From assembly GCA_028532985.1 (NCBI GenBank), contig JANCIK010000013.1, positions 930,001 to 994,000 on the forward strand: DNA of 64,000 bases. The letters run 5' to 3'. The stretch comes from Stropharia rugosoannulata (lineage: Eukaryota; Basidiomycota; Agaricomycetes; Agaricales; Strophariaceae). Both the position numbers and the translations under genes were made by a program. Below the pieces are notes generated by a model. That model saw nothing but the letters and a program-made list of their open reading frames with translations, did no database searches and was not told where the DNA came from. Below are positions 1 to 11,090 of this stretch, piece after piece. Numbering within the stretch: position 1 is the first letter of the stretch; every line of letters begins with the position of its first letter.

Positions 1-39
1 CAAGTCCTTGTAGATCGAGTCTTATTCATATCGTCTAGC

Positions 40-495
40 ATGGATCGCGTCTTTTCGGAAGTAGAATGCAGTGTGCGTAATCTGTATAAACTCGAAGAAC
101 ATCTGGAAGCCGCAGAAAACATGTTAGCACAGGAGGAGGCGTTTCTTCAAGCCGATCAAGCCATGCTGACCGAAAGCTTATGGACGAAGTTAGGCGGGAA
201 CAAATCAATGCAAAAGAATATGCATTGTCGAGTGTTACGTTTACAGGAACTAGGAGGGCGCACGCACCAGGCCCGTTTACACGTTGCGGGAGCTTTACAA
301 GCTTTACTGGGGATAAGCTCAGACATCGAGGACGTACGAGAGAGGGCATCTTCCTTATACTCCCTGGATAACTCTATAACAGAAGCATCCGTGAACGGTA
401 TTCAACTGGGATTGATGCGTTTACGGGATGTTGTAAATCGGATAGGTATGCCTTTGACGTTAGAGAAAGCTTTGATGGAAATAGGGATCCCTTGA
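40..495 (+). CDS. Unassigned helical protein, possibly a last exon
   Basis: This open frame encodes 151 residues from an ATG at 40 to TGA at 495. The frame stays open to the left edge of the window, so it may be the 3' exon of a longer gene; an AG sits just before the ATG. The protein is rich in Leu, Glu, Ala and Gln and looks helical: a coiled-coil-like first half (residues about 10-45) and a second half with heptad-like leucines. I see no signal peptide, membrane segment or catalytic motif, and I do not recognise the family. Codon use and length make it more credible than other frames nearby. The name is left open; the start could be wrong. Confidence 0.45.
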   Translation: MDRVFSEVECSVRNLYKLEEHLEAAENMLAQEEAFLQADQAMLTESLWTKLGGNKSMQKNMHCRVLRLQELGGRTHQARLHVAGALQALLGISSDIEDVRERASSLYSLDNSITEASVNGIQLGLMRLRDVVNRIGMPLTLEKALMEIGIP

Positions 496-1956
496 AACAA
501 GAATTTGTATTGTATCTGTTATTTCGCTGTCGCAACGAAGTTATGATCATTTCGTACCTTCGGAATCGTTACTACAGTAAGTATAAGTCTGCAAAGCTTG
601 TTACATACCAACATTTTGCAACGCAACCATCAGGGACTACCCGCCGCAGTGGCCTGGAAAGTCCACTAAGTATATTTTGGTCAAACGTGCTTGCTACCGC
701 CATTCTATGAGACGATCGTGATTCGTAGATATCTTGAAGAAAGCAAGACGACGTAAGGCTTGCAGAGAAGGAGCAAGGCAAGAAAGCAAGTCTTTGAGTG
801 AGTATTCTGGCTTGTTGAGATAAGATGCAAGCTCTTATCGGTTTATCTTTAGCGGCAGATGCGGCTCGCCGCTGGTTCACCGTTGGTGGTCTTCAGGATG
901 GTTTACGTAATATTTGAATCAGATTAGACCGTTTAACATGTCTGAAGTGAAGCTTGAAGCTTGAAGATTCTTAATGCAAACATAATGCGTGACAAAATGA
1001 GAGGATAGGTCACAGCTTGTGTAGTTGTAGACTTGACACCTAACATGACACTATACATGACAACAACATGACATGACAATTCAGTTGGCGACATGACACC
1101 TAGATGTCCGTGGTGTGAGCCACAATCACCGAGTGATTGAAGTCTCGCTTAGCGGGCATCACTTCACACACAATCAATTCATCCCCACTCCGCCCTACTC
1201 CGCCTCACCCACAACCCCTGCTCACCATACACTCTCACACACTATGTACAACGCTCTCTCACACAGCACTGTCATCCCACGCGCTGTGTTGATCCGTCTC
1301 GGGGACAGCAGGGTAAAGCCGGTATTGTTGGAGAAGACCGTCAAGCTTCTGATGGAGCAAAACACACCTCGGCGGTACTTGCGCTCATCTATGTGCTCAT
1401 GCTATTCACTGTGCATTGTGTAAGCCGGGTGTCTCTGACATAATCTATATCTGCAATTGTTTATGAACAATGTACAAGGAGGGTCACCGGTCATATCAGA
1501 AGCTTAATGTATTCACCTGGGACTGCGTCTAGAAGCGGAAAATGCGTGGAGGTGCAATGTAATGCTTCGAGCTTGACCTATGTGTCGTAGTGCATCAGCA
1601 ACTGTAGTACCAGCGATTGCAGTACATATACAGACTGAGAACTAACAAAAGTGAATGAAGTCTGTAGATCAACTGTAGGTACAACTTCTTAAGCGCCGAA
1701 GTACGTGTGGGAACTCCACCGAGTCCTGATTATCGCCCGAAATGAGCATGACTCCCAGAGACTTCTCCGCCTCAGTTATGTCATGAAGTAGCTGAGTAGT
1801 GTCGTAGAAACTATATACATTGAGAGGGAAGTCTTTCTCAGTGTCAGTTGCTTTCGGAGTAGCCCACAGCTCTTCTATCATGTTCCCCGTATTGTGGAAC
1901 ATGGGGAAAGTTGAAAAACTGAAGGAGTGCGGGAGGTTGACTTGCGAGCAGTGAAA
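496..1956. other. Intergenic stretch with short repeats, no clear gene
   Basis: About 1.46 kb without a supportable gene. It holds a GCTTGAA-type short repeat near 943-968 that recurs upstream of membrane-gene copies A and B, and several copies of the octamer ACATGACA at 1042-1105. A short minus-strand frame (1669-1902, 77 codons) has no recognisable domain and lies just outside the left end of duplicated block A; it could be a gene remnant. Confidence 0.5.
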
Positions 1957-3321
1957 CGTCGTGCCATGATCCCCGCCCTGTTTAAATACACCATCCGAAG
2001 GTGTGCAGAACAGATCGATTATTCGTAATCGGAAGCTATGTATGCCCTACAAATATTGGCATCCTGTAACAAGGTCCGCTACACATCTAATTAATATCTT
2101 TTGCATAGTACCATGTAATAAGACTCGGATCTATCCTCTATCTAGCAAAGACACCTCTAGCTATGTAAACCGGACTATTTATAAATAATAAGGCGGTAGG
2201 ATGGAACTACGCGTGGTAAAAGACACTGCATCGACGCCCTCAGAATTTTGTTCCCTCTGCTCCATTGCTCCTTTTTCCTTTGCGGCCGTAGATATATCCC
2301 TCTCAGGACCAGATAGTAGTTGTTCCACATCACTGGATGACTGTTCAATGTCGCCGGAGTTAGACTGGGGGGTAATCCGGAATGGGGAAACTTCCAGACG
2401 CGAGTTATTAGTAGGATAGGATTTGCGTCTGCGACGCAACACCAGTACTCCGCCCAGGAGAAGAAGCAATGCTGCTATGGAGAGTCCTAGAATAATGCCT
2501 AGGTTAGTATTACCAGGGCCATGCTTTTGCGCAGCGGCACTGGTGTTTGTAGACGCCATTGATGTCGACGTTGCTGATATGTCATGGGAGACATAATTAG
2601 ACGAGACTGTTGTACCGGGCGCCGTTAATCCAGTATCAGTGGTGGGAAGCTGCGTCGTTTGAGATGAGGTCGGTAAAGATAATGGTAGAGAAGACAGTGA
2701 AGGCGGATGGGAAGGTGTAGCCGAGGTTATCGTCGAAGGGGTTGAAGTAATAGGCGGAGAACCACCAGCGGGTATACTGGCAAGCAGATCCTTGCCCGAA
2801 AATACAACGCTCTCAATGCTAAGAGGAGCTGTGCTTGTATTTCCTTGATAAACAACCTCAAGAGTATGGCTCCCCGCAGGGATACCATTGATTTCAAACA
2901 GAACTTGGAACCACTGAGCAGTTTCTGTGGCGGTTACGCCATTCAGAGGAAACGAAGTCGGCGCACCCCCATCAACGGAGTAAGTTGCTGATGTTTGCGT
3001 AGACGGGAATGTGATTGAGTCGTAAAACCCGTACCAGATGAGAGATGTGCCTTTTCGCCAGTGGTAGTGTGAGTCCAGGTCCAGCTAATGATAACGCGCT
3101 GAGACGGCGTACCGGTGAATGAAAAATTAATTTTGGCGCCTGGGTTATTAGAAGCAAATCCCGGGAAATGTTCAGTCCAGTCAGAGCTGTATTGAACCCG
3201 GGAGTCATGAGAGTCAACCATCATGGCCTCGTCAGTTAGTGAGGCAGCTGGGGACGGAGTGTATTGCACGTAATCAAACCAGAACGTTTGCTCAGCACTT
3301 GCAATAACATTCACCACAAGG

Positions 3322-3326
3322 GTATG
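3322..3326. repeat. Target-site duplication, left copy (GTATG)
   Basis: GTATG directly precedes the 5' LTR and recurs at 11091-11095 directly after the 3' LTR. Undisturbed copy B has a single GTATG at the matching place, which confirms a 5-bp duplication typical of Ty3-type integration. Confidence 0.95.
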
Positions 3327-3789
3327 TGTAAGGGGACGCTGTGCGTCACCCTTTATTTTATTTCATTTCGTCTTCCTTCACTTTCTTTTATTTTATTTTA
3401 TTTTTATTTCTTACGCCGCGCGCAGCCCGTGCAGTGTACACTATGCTCTGCAGTGTGTACTGTGCACAGGCGCGCGCGGTTTACATCATGTGACGTACTG
3501 ATGGGACACGTCCATCATGTGTTGTGCATATGATGTATGATGCACATCACATGAGGACGTGATGTGGTGGCTTCTTGTGGCGGATCAACTGTATAGTTTA
3601 TTCTCATGCATCAATCAACGCTTCTATTATGTACTGTGGCGCCCAGCAGCGGGTTTCCTTAGGCTTTTGTCTTCGGAATCCCTCTGCTAGGTGCGCTTCT
3701 ATTGTATTTATAGTTTACAGCTTAATAAACTTCGGAATCCCTCTGCTAGGTCTCGTGTGAGCTCGACACTGCGCAGAGTCGCCCTTACA
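3327..3789 (+). repeat. 5' LTR
   Basis: The LTR runs from TGTAAGGG to CCCTTACA, an 8-bp inverted end. A TATA-like stretch lies at 3591-3600. AGGCTTTTGT at 3661-3670 is complementary to the sequence just inside the LTR, making it a candidate RNA start. An AATAAA lies at 3724-3729. A 22-bp direct repeat (3671-3692 and 3730-3751, CTTCGGAATCCCTCTGCTAGGT split over both) frames the likely R region. Confidence 0.95.
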
Positions 3790-3791
3790 GT

Positions 3792-3801
3792 ACAAAAGCC
3801 T
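3792..3801 (+). promoter_or_regulatory. Putative self-priming primer-binding site
   Basis: ACAAAAGCCT lies two bases inside the 5' LTR and is the exact reverse complement of LTR positions 3661-3670. It does not begin with TGG as a tRNA-primed site would. In Tf1/sushi-type chromoviruses the 5' end of the RNA folds back to prime its own reverse transcription; this layout fits that scheme. Confidence 0.65.
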
Positions 3802-3873
3802 CTGCCTGGGACCAGTTTTGGACGCCTACTGCCTTCGGAAACGGCCTAGGACTCCAACACCCTCCCTGCTTCG

Positions 3874-5087
3874 ATGTCGATGGATACAGACGCCTCTGCG
3901 AGCCCTGAGGCGGGAAATACCTTGTCCAGACCCGCCCTCACCCTCACGTCGCTTCTGGAGTACGTCGACCACAATAACGCGATTTTTCGGAAGGAATTGG
4001 CCGGCGTTTGAGCTCCCTTCACACTATCCGCACCCTCCTCGAGACTACACTTGCCAGCTCGCATTCTGCACCTGCACCCGCCCCTCCTGCGCCTCGTGAT
4101 CCCCCTCCTCATCTCGACGCCCACACGGCTCCTGCAGCTGCAGTTCCCACTGTCTCTCGCCTCAAACCCGCGTCTCCCAAACCATTTGATGGTTCACGCG
4201 AAAAAGGGCGCTCTTTTCTTAATTCTTGCACCATTTATTTCGCCCTGGCTGGCTCGCAGTTTCCTGACGAATTCTCTCGAGTTCTTTGGGCCCTTTCTTT
4301 CATGAACGAGGGCCGCGCCGCCCAGTTCTCGAAACGCGCCATGATGTCTGGATTTTCCGACTTCAATCTGCGTAGCTGGGACGCCTTTGAAGCCGTGTTC
4401 ATTCGCGATTTTTGCGAGCAGCACGAGGCCGAGCACGCTCAGCTCGCCCTCGAGAGCACCTCCTACCATCAAGGCCGCCGCTCTGCTGAAGAATACGTCG
4501 ACGCCTTCAAGGACCTTGTCCTCAAGTCTGGGTACATTGACGAGAAGGCGTTGATTATGAAGTTCCGTCGTGGTCTATCCCCTTCGCTGGACAGTCAAGT
4601 CGCCAACCTGCCCTCAGAGAGTCGACCCGCCTCGCTTCAGGGATGGTATGAACGTGCCGTGGAGGTTGCTCGCAACCGCGAGACCAACCAGCTCTTCCGT
4701 GCGGCACACCCTACGCCTTCTGGTCCCCCCGCGGCTTCGCGTTCATCCGCCTCCCCTGCGACCGTTCCACGTGCTTCTCTGCCCATTATTCCTGCCCCTC
4801 GCGCGCCCGCTGCCCCTGCTCTTCCTCTGGGCGCTCCCATGGACATTGATCGTGCTCGTAGTGCTGGGAAGACACCCCCTACCTGCTATCGCTGTGGTAA
4901 ACCTGGTCACATCTCTCGAGATTGTCCCCGGGCTTTCGACATTCGCCACATGACTCTCACGGAGCTTCAGGAGCAACTCGAGCACATGCGCGCTGCGGAG
5001 GGCCAGGAGGATGCTATTCCGCCAGTGGATGAAAGGAAGGAGGATGATGTCCAGGAGGAGGAGGATTTTGTGCATCGCGACGAGTGA
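3874..5087 (+). pseudogene. gag: Retrotransposon Gag, apparent frame break
   Basis: Gag is the structural protein of the retrotransposon. The best ATG (3874, second ATG at 3880) opens a frame that ends at TGA 4009-4011, while the rest of Gag runs in another frame from just after 3977 to TGA 5087. Both parts look coding, so one base seems to be missing near 4007, or the true start differs. The main frame has a retrotransposon-gag core (about residues 90-220 counted from 4008), a Pro/Ala-rich linker and a CCHC zinc knuckle, CYRCGKPGHISRDC (CX2CX4HX4C), near residue 293, then an acidic tail. No ATG lies in the main frame near its 5' end. Confidence 0.8.
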
Positions 5088-8000
5088 GCGGCGTGCCCTC
5101 GTTTGCGCGTGGCAGTCGTTATAGTGTACTGTCAGTAGAGCCCTGCGAATCTATTTCTGTTCCAGACCTACCTTCACGACTGCCTGACACGCCTAAATCC
5201 CCTGCTCCCAAGTCTCTCTCCATTGCTGCGTTACGCATCCAGGCCCGTGCTCGCCGCTGGGAGCGCACACTTCCCTCTCATTACACCATTGCCGCTACTC
5301 CGAGTCCCAACTCCCTTCACCTTCCAGTGGAGATCGAGACCACGGACACGGGCCAGCGTTTTCGCCTCAGGCCCCTGGTTGACTGCGGTGCTGACCAGTG
5401 CTTCATCAGTCGCAAGTACGTCCAGCAGCACAAGCTGACGGAACGCCCTCTCTTGGTCCCCATTCCAGTCCACAACATTGACGGTTCACTCAATGAAGAC
5501 AGCTCTATCACGTCCATTGTGGAGCTCATCCTTCGCTACAAGGACCACACTGAACGCGCCGTCTTCCCCGTCACCAACCTCGGATGTCAGGATATGATTC
5601 TGGGCCACACTTGGCTTCGAGAACACAACCCTGAAGTGGACTGGATCACTGGAGAGGTGAAGATGTCACGGTGCCCACGCCGGTGCTCCACGTGCCGTGA
5701 TGAGATCCGTGCAGAGAAGTCTAAGCTTCGCGCAGAGATCAGAGCGGTGGAGACCTGTACCCAGGGCCCTATGCCCCTCCTTATGGAGCTGGAGGACGAT
5801 GACGACGAAGTCCCCGAGATGGAGTTGGAGGAAGTTGAACCGCTGCCTGCTCCTAAGGACGCTTGCAGCTTACTAGAGGCCCTCCACTCTGTCTGGGAGG
5901 ACGACGACAACCGGCTGTTTGCGGTGTCATTACCCCCCGAGTCCCAGTTCATTCAGTCTACCTCCACCGTGTCCCAGCGGCTCGCAGAAGCCTTTGCGTC
6001 CAACTCTGGACAGAAGGACTTCCGCAACGACGTTCCTAACCATTTGCATGACTTCAAGGACGTCTTCTCAAAGGAGTCCTTTGATGTCTTGCCAGAACGT
6101 CGACCTTGGGATCACGCCATTGAACTGGAACTCGGAGCGACACCCAGCAACTGCAAGGTGTATCCTATGACGCTTCCTGAGCAGAAGGAACTAGATGCGT
6201 TCTTACAGGAGAACCTCGCCACTGGCCGTATTCGTCCCTCTAAGTCTCCGATGGCGTCTCCTGTCTTCTTTATCAAGAAGAAGGACGGGTCATTGCGCCT
6301 CATCCAGGACTACCGTGTGCTGAACGCCATGACCATCAAGAACCGCTACCCGCTTCCTCTCGTCTCTGACCTCATCCAACAACTCCGTGGTGCCAGCTAC
6401 TTCACCAAGCTTGACGTGCGGTGGGGGTACAACAATGTGTGCATCAAGGAGGGAGATGAGTGGAAGGCGGCGTTCCGAACAAACCGCGGTCTGTTCGAGC
6501 CTACGGTTATGTTCTTTGGTCTCACCAACTCGCCTGCAACGTTCCAGACCATGATGAACGAGATATTCAACGACCTCATTTTCGAGGGCATTGTCTGTGT
6601 TTACCTTGACGATATCCTCATCTACACCAAGACCCTCGAGGAACATCGTCGGGTGACACGTCTGGTCATGGAGCGTCTGCGACTCCACCGGTTGTATCTC
6701 AAGCCGGAGAAGTGCGAGTTTGAGAAGCGTCGCATTGAGTATCTGGGGCTCATCATCTCGGAAGGTCAGGTGGAGATGGACCCGGTCAAGATTGCGGGTG
6801 TAGCAGAGTGGCCGGTTCCCAAGTCACGCAAGGAGGTACAGAGCTTCTTGGGCTTCGTCAACTTCTATCGCCGCTTCATCGAGGACTTCTCTCACCATGC
6901 CCGTCCGCTTTTTGAGCTGACGCATAAGGATACTCCCTGGTCGTGGTCCTCTGATGCTCAGGCCGCCTTTGACATGTTGCGTACTGCAGTGACTTCGGCT
7001 CCCATCCTGGCTTTCCCTCACGACGACCTGCCCTACCGCGTTGAGGCAGACTCCTCGGACTTTGCTACTGGTGCTGTGCTCTCTCAGCAGTCACGTGAAG
7101 ATGGGAAATGGCACCCTGTCGCCTATTACTCCAAGAGCCTCAGTCCCGTACAGCGTAACTACGAGATCCATGACAAGGAGATGCTAGCGGTGATTCGAGC
7201 CCTGGAGGAGTGGAGACACTTCCTTGAAGGTGCAGCTCATCCGGTGGAGATCTGGACAGACCACAAGAATCTGGAGTACTTCATGACGGCCAAAAAGCTT
7301 AACCGCAGACAGGCCCGCTGGTCCCTCTACCTCTCCCGCTTCGACTTCACGCTCTGCCACCGCCCTGGCCGTTCCATGGGGAAACCTGATGCCCTCTCGC
7401 GACGAGCTGATCATGGAGACGGCGCTGGGGATAACGCTGAGATGACACTCCTCAAGCCCGCCTTCTTTGCTATCCGGGCGCTCGAGGCGGTGGAGCTGGT
7501 GGGCAAGGAGAAGGACTTGTTGCACGAGATCCGGAAGGGAAACCGTCAGGGGAAACATGAGGAGATGGTGGCGAAGGCAGCAAAGGGTTTGTTGAGCAGT
7601 GGGGCCCGCATCAGAAAATCCTGATTTTGCTACAGCTGCCTACGCAGCGCTGTGTAGCCGTGTAGCACTATAGCAAATCCCCCCCTCTTTACAGGATGCC
7701 CAAGCCGCTACATAGCACAACACTAGTGCTACATATTACTACATGGCATAGCCAATATTGCTATGCAGCGCTACAGACTTGACATCAATATCAAATACTA
7801 TACCTAGTACATATCACTTAGTTTTAGTTAATCCTATACTTTCTCGTTTCAAACATTAAATTATATTGCAGAGACAGTAGTACGCATACAACAGGCAACA
7901 GGTAACATAGTAATATATGTACATATAACATATTCAGAGTTAGGACCAAAAAATGACAGCGCTGGAGGTGTTCATGAAGCCCGGAGTCACAGCAGGTAAT

Positions 8001-10617
8001 AGGGGCCCAGCCCGCCCCGCATAGTGGTGGCGGTGAACTTGATGCCAATGTTATGCCCAAAGCAAGTATAAAGCCAGCAACAAGTAACAGAGAAGTAATA
8101 AACGAGGGTAGCAAGGGTGGCAGCCACCGGAGGCATAGCAGCACAGATGACAGTGAGCCTAATGATGCAAATGCACAGGTAGGGGGCGACTGACCGCCTT
8201 CCATGAGTTCCGAAGTGCAGTTTACGTCGAAGAGCACACATAGATAGCAGGTGTCACGCGCATAACAAGCAGAGGCTGGGGCCGCAGGCAGCATGTTCAA
8301 CATTCATTTGTTAGATCCCATTCAGGTCCAGGTTCAGGTCCCCAGCAGTGTGTTCGTAGGCAGTCATAGGACGTGCTGGCATGCATGAAGCATGCAGAGC
8401 TGCATAGTTTGCACAGTTGTATACCAGAGTCTGTTCGAGTTTTGTAAGAAAGAAAAAGGACACGAAGACTGCAGCTACTCACCTTTTCCCACTCCAGCCA
8501 TCCACAGTGCAATCAAAACATATGTTAGTGTCCTACTACGGTGCTTGCCATGGTCCACAAGCTCGGAGTAAGTCACACAGTGGGGAGAGCGTGGTGAAAG
8601 ACTTGGGCGACAGATAGAAGTGTGTAGGAAGAAGGAAAGCAAGGCGCAAGCGGGGACGTGGCAAGATGTGTGTCACGTGTCAGATTTAGGGCGGGCTCAA
8701 TGGACTTTGATGAAGACGAAATATGGTCATGGCACGAAATCTGCTCACCTTGAACTAATTTTCCACGGGCTACAATGGTTCGTATCCGTCTGTGTACAGT
8801 CTGTGTGGCAGCTGGGAAGGACCAAAAGTGCAACAAATGGTCGAGTGGTATTATGCATTAGAGTATACTTGCGCAGTTGTTGGTTCAATTCTTAAACATG
8901 GCAAACATTTTTGTGAATTTTCTCTGGTTTGTCCACAGACCCATTTGTTTACATCGCGGTGTAGACTCACTCTAACGCTTTGTAGGTACCATGCCAGCCT
9001 TGAGAGCACTCTGTAGAACGGCAATAATTATTCAGGACTGCGTAGCACCTAGACGAGTCTATGGTCTACTACAGCCTACTACAGCTCTACAGCCAGCTAC
9101 ATGTCTTTGCCTTGGGTACTACAATGTGCTTCAAAGAAAATCAGGATTTTCTGATGCGTTCTGTGCGATCCTCGGAGTGGAGGATGCAAGATGGTCTCCT
9201 CAGCTTCCGGGATAAGATCTATGTCCCCAACGACCCTGATCTCCGCCGCCGTATTGTCTCCTTACACCACAACACCAAGGTGGCTGGTCATGCTGGACGT
9301 TGGAAGACACTGGAGTTAGTATCGCGCAACTACTGGTGGCCCCAGATGTCTCAGTACATTGGACAGTACTGCAAGACCTGTGACCTCTGTATTCGCACCA
9401 AGATCCAGCGTCACCGCCCGGTTGGTGAGCTTCATCCTCTCCCTATCCCTGAGCAGCGCTGGGCGGTTATCAGTGTGGACTTCATCGTGGAACTCCCTCT
9501 CTCTAATGGACATGACGCCATCATGAACGTGATAGACTCAGTCTCCAAGCGCGGTCACTTTATCCCAACGACTACCACTGTTAGTGCACTTGGAGCGGCC
9601 CGGCTCTATCTCCGTTATGTCTGGCGCCACCATGGTCTCCCTCGGATAGTCCTCTCGGATCGTGGGCCTCAGTTCATTGCCGAGTTCACTAGAGAGCTTT
9701 ACCGGTTGTTGGGAATCCGCCTGGCGACGTCCACTGCCTACCACCCCCAGTCTGATGGTCAGACAGAGCGCGTTAACATGGAGTTGGAACAGTACTTGCG
9801 GACCTTTGTGAATGAGCGTCAGGACGACTGGGAGGATCTCTTGCCTCTGGCCGAGTTCCAGTACAACAACCATGTCCATGCCTCCACCCAGCATACGCCT
9901 TTCATGCTCGACACTGGACGACACCCTCGGATGGGCTTTGAACCTCATGAAGCTCCATCGTCTCTGGAGACTGTGAATGAGTTCAAGGAGCAGATGGCTA
10001 GTACGTTGGAAGAAGCCAAGTCAGCGCTGGCTAAGGCCAAAGATGACATGGCTCGCTTCTACAACCGGCGACGTGACCCTCTCCCGGTGTACAAACCAGG
10101 TGACAAGGTCTACCTGGATGCGTCAGACATCCGTACCTCCCGTCCCTCCAAGAAGTTGTCCCACCATCTCCTGGGCCCGTATACGGTCGAGGCTGCTGTT
10201 GGATCTCATGCCTACCGTCTCAAACTCCCGGTTTCTCTCAAGCGTCTCCACCCTGTCTTCCCTGTTGTCAAGCTCACGCCCTGTCTCCCTGACCCTATTC
10301 TGGGCCGCATTGCAGCGCCTCCTCCGGAACCTGAGCTGGTGGATAACGAGCTGGAGTACGAGGTTGAGGCCATCCTCAACAGCCGCATCCATCGAAACAG
10401 GCTTCAGTTCCTCGTCAAATGGAAGGGGTATGGGTATGAGGAGAACTCCTGGGAGCATGCGGAAGACGTCTTCTCACCTCAGCTGGTGGCCAAGTTCTAC
10501 CGGGAACATCCTGATGCTCCGCGGGTTATTGGCTCCCTGGCAATTGAGCCTGGACAGTATAGAACAGTCAATGGTGGCGAGTGGATCACCTTGCCACGCC
10601 GGGACGCCGTGTCTTGA
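5048..10617 (+). pseudogene. pol: Retrotransposon Pol, split by an insertion
   Basis: Pol overlaps the end of gag in the -1 frame (open from 5048), with no ATG at the junction, so it is probably made by frameshifting. The first part (to TGA 7624) carries an aspartic protease with DCGA instead of the usual DSGA/DTGA, reverse transcriptase with YLDD, and RNase H with the DSSD and TDHKNLEYF blocks. The rest resumes at 9157: an HHCC zinc finger (CKTCDLC), integrase catalytic D,D-35,E blocks (SVDF, SDRGPQF, QTERVN), a GPY-like motif and a chromodomain (about 10345-10520) with FLVKWKGYG. Removing 7609-9156 and one CG copy leaves the frame continuous. Confidence 0.92.
7609..9156. mobile_element. Nested non-autonomous DNA element with 20-bp TIRs
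   Basis: A 1,548-bp insertion inside pol. Its ends are perfect 20-bp inverted repeats, CATCAGAAAATCCTGATTTT at 7609-7628 and its complement at 9137-9156. A CG dinucleotide occurs on both sides (7607-7608, 9157-9158), consistent with a 2-bp target duplication; excision of the element and one CG would restore pol's frame. Both subterminal zones are full of GCTAC/TGTAGC-type words (for example 7630-7775 and 9045-9125). No transposase or other convincing gene is inside; a hydrophobic minus frame at 7824-8303 is doubtful. I cannot name the superfamily: CACTA-like is possible given the short duplication, but the ends are CATCAG rather than CACTA. Confidence 0.8.
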
Positions 10618-10625
10618 AGGGGGGG
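10616..10625 (+). promoter_or_regulatory. Polypurine tract
   Basis: GAAGGGGGGG overlaps the end of pol and lies three bases before the 3' LTR. This is the standard place for the plus-strand primer of reverse transcription in LTR elements. Confidence 0.8.
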
Positions 10626-10628
10626 TGA

Positions 10629-11090
10629 TGTAAGGGGACGCCAGCGTCACCCTTTATTTTATTTCATTTCGTCTTCCTTCACTTTCTTTTATTTTATTTT
10701 ATTTTTATTTCTTACGCCGCGCGCAGCCCGTGCAGTGTACACTATGCTCTGCAGTGTGTACTGTGCACAGGCGCGCGCGGTTTACATCATGTGACGTACT
10801 GATGGGACACGTCCATCATGTGTTGTGCATATGATGTATGATGCACATCACATGAGGACGTGATGTGGTGGCTTCTTGTGGCGGATCAACTGTATAGTTT
10901 ATTCTCACGCATCAATCAACGCTTCTATTATGTACTGTGGCGTCCAGCAGCGGGTTTCCTTAGGCTTTTGTCTTCGGAATCCCTCTGCTAGGTGCGCTTC
11001 TATTGTATTTATAGTTTACAGCTTAATAAACTTCGGAATCCCTCTGCTAGGTCTCGTGTGAGCTCGACACTGCGCAGAGTCGCCCTTACA
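10629..11090 (+). repeat. 3' LTR
   Basis: Near-identical to the 5' LTR. It differs in the CCAG/CTGTG segment close to the left end and at two further single positions. It begins TGTAAGGG and ends CCCTTACA, and GTATG (11091-11095) follows as the right copy of the target duplication. Confidence 0.95.

Larger units (their letters stand above)
3327..11090 (+). mobile_element. Ty3-type chromovirus LTR retrotransposon
   Basis: A nearly complete element of 7.76 kb. It has LTRs of 463 and 462 bp that begin TGTAAGGG and end CCCTTACA, a 5-bp GTATG target duplication, gag, and pol in the order protease, RT, RNase H, integrase, chromodomain. The C-terminal chromodomain places it among chromoviruses. The LTRs differ at about five positions (one 1-nt length change, the rest substitutions), so insertion was fairly recent. 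It is not fully intact: gag shows a frame break near 4007 and pol is split by a 1.55-kb insertion at 7609-9156. It sits antiparallel to membrane gene copy A. Confidence 0.95.

Noticed and set aside
7824..8303. Hydrophobic minus-strand frame of 159 codons inside the nested TIR element
   Set aside because: Poorly supported start, biased composition, no domain, and it lies in a non-autonomous element.
9061..9153. Frame running from the nested element into integrase, suggesting a separate integrase gene with its own start
   Set aside because: The N-terminal part is translated transposon end; integrase is the continuation of the split pol.
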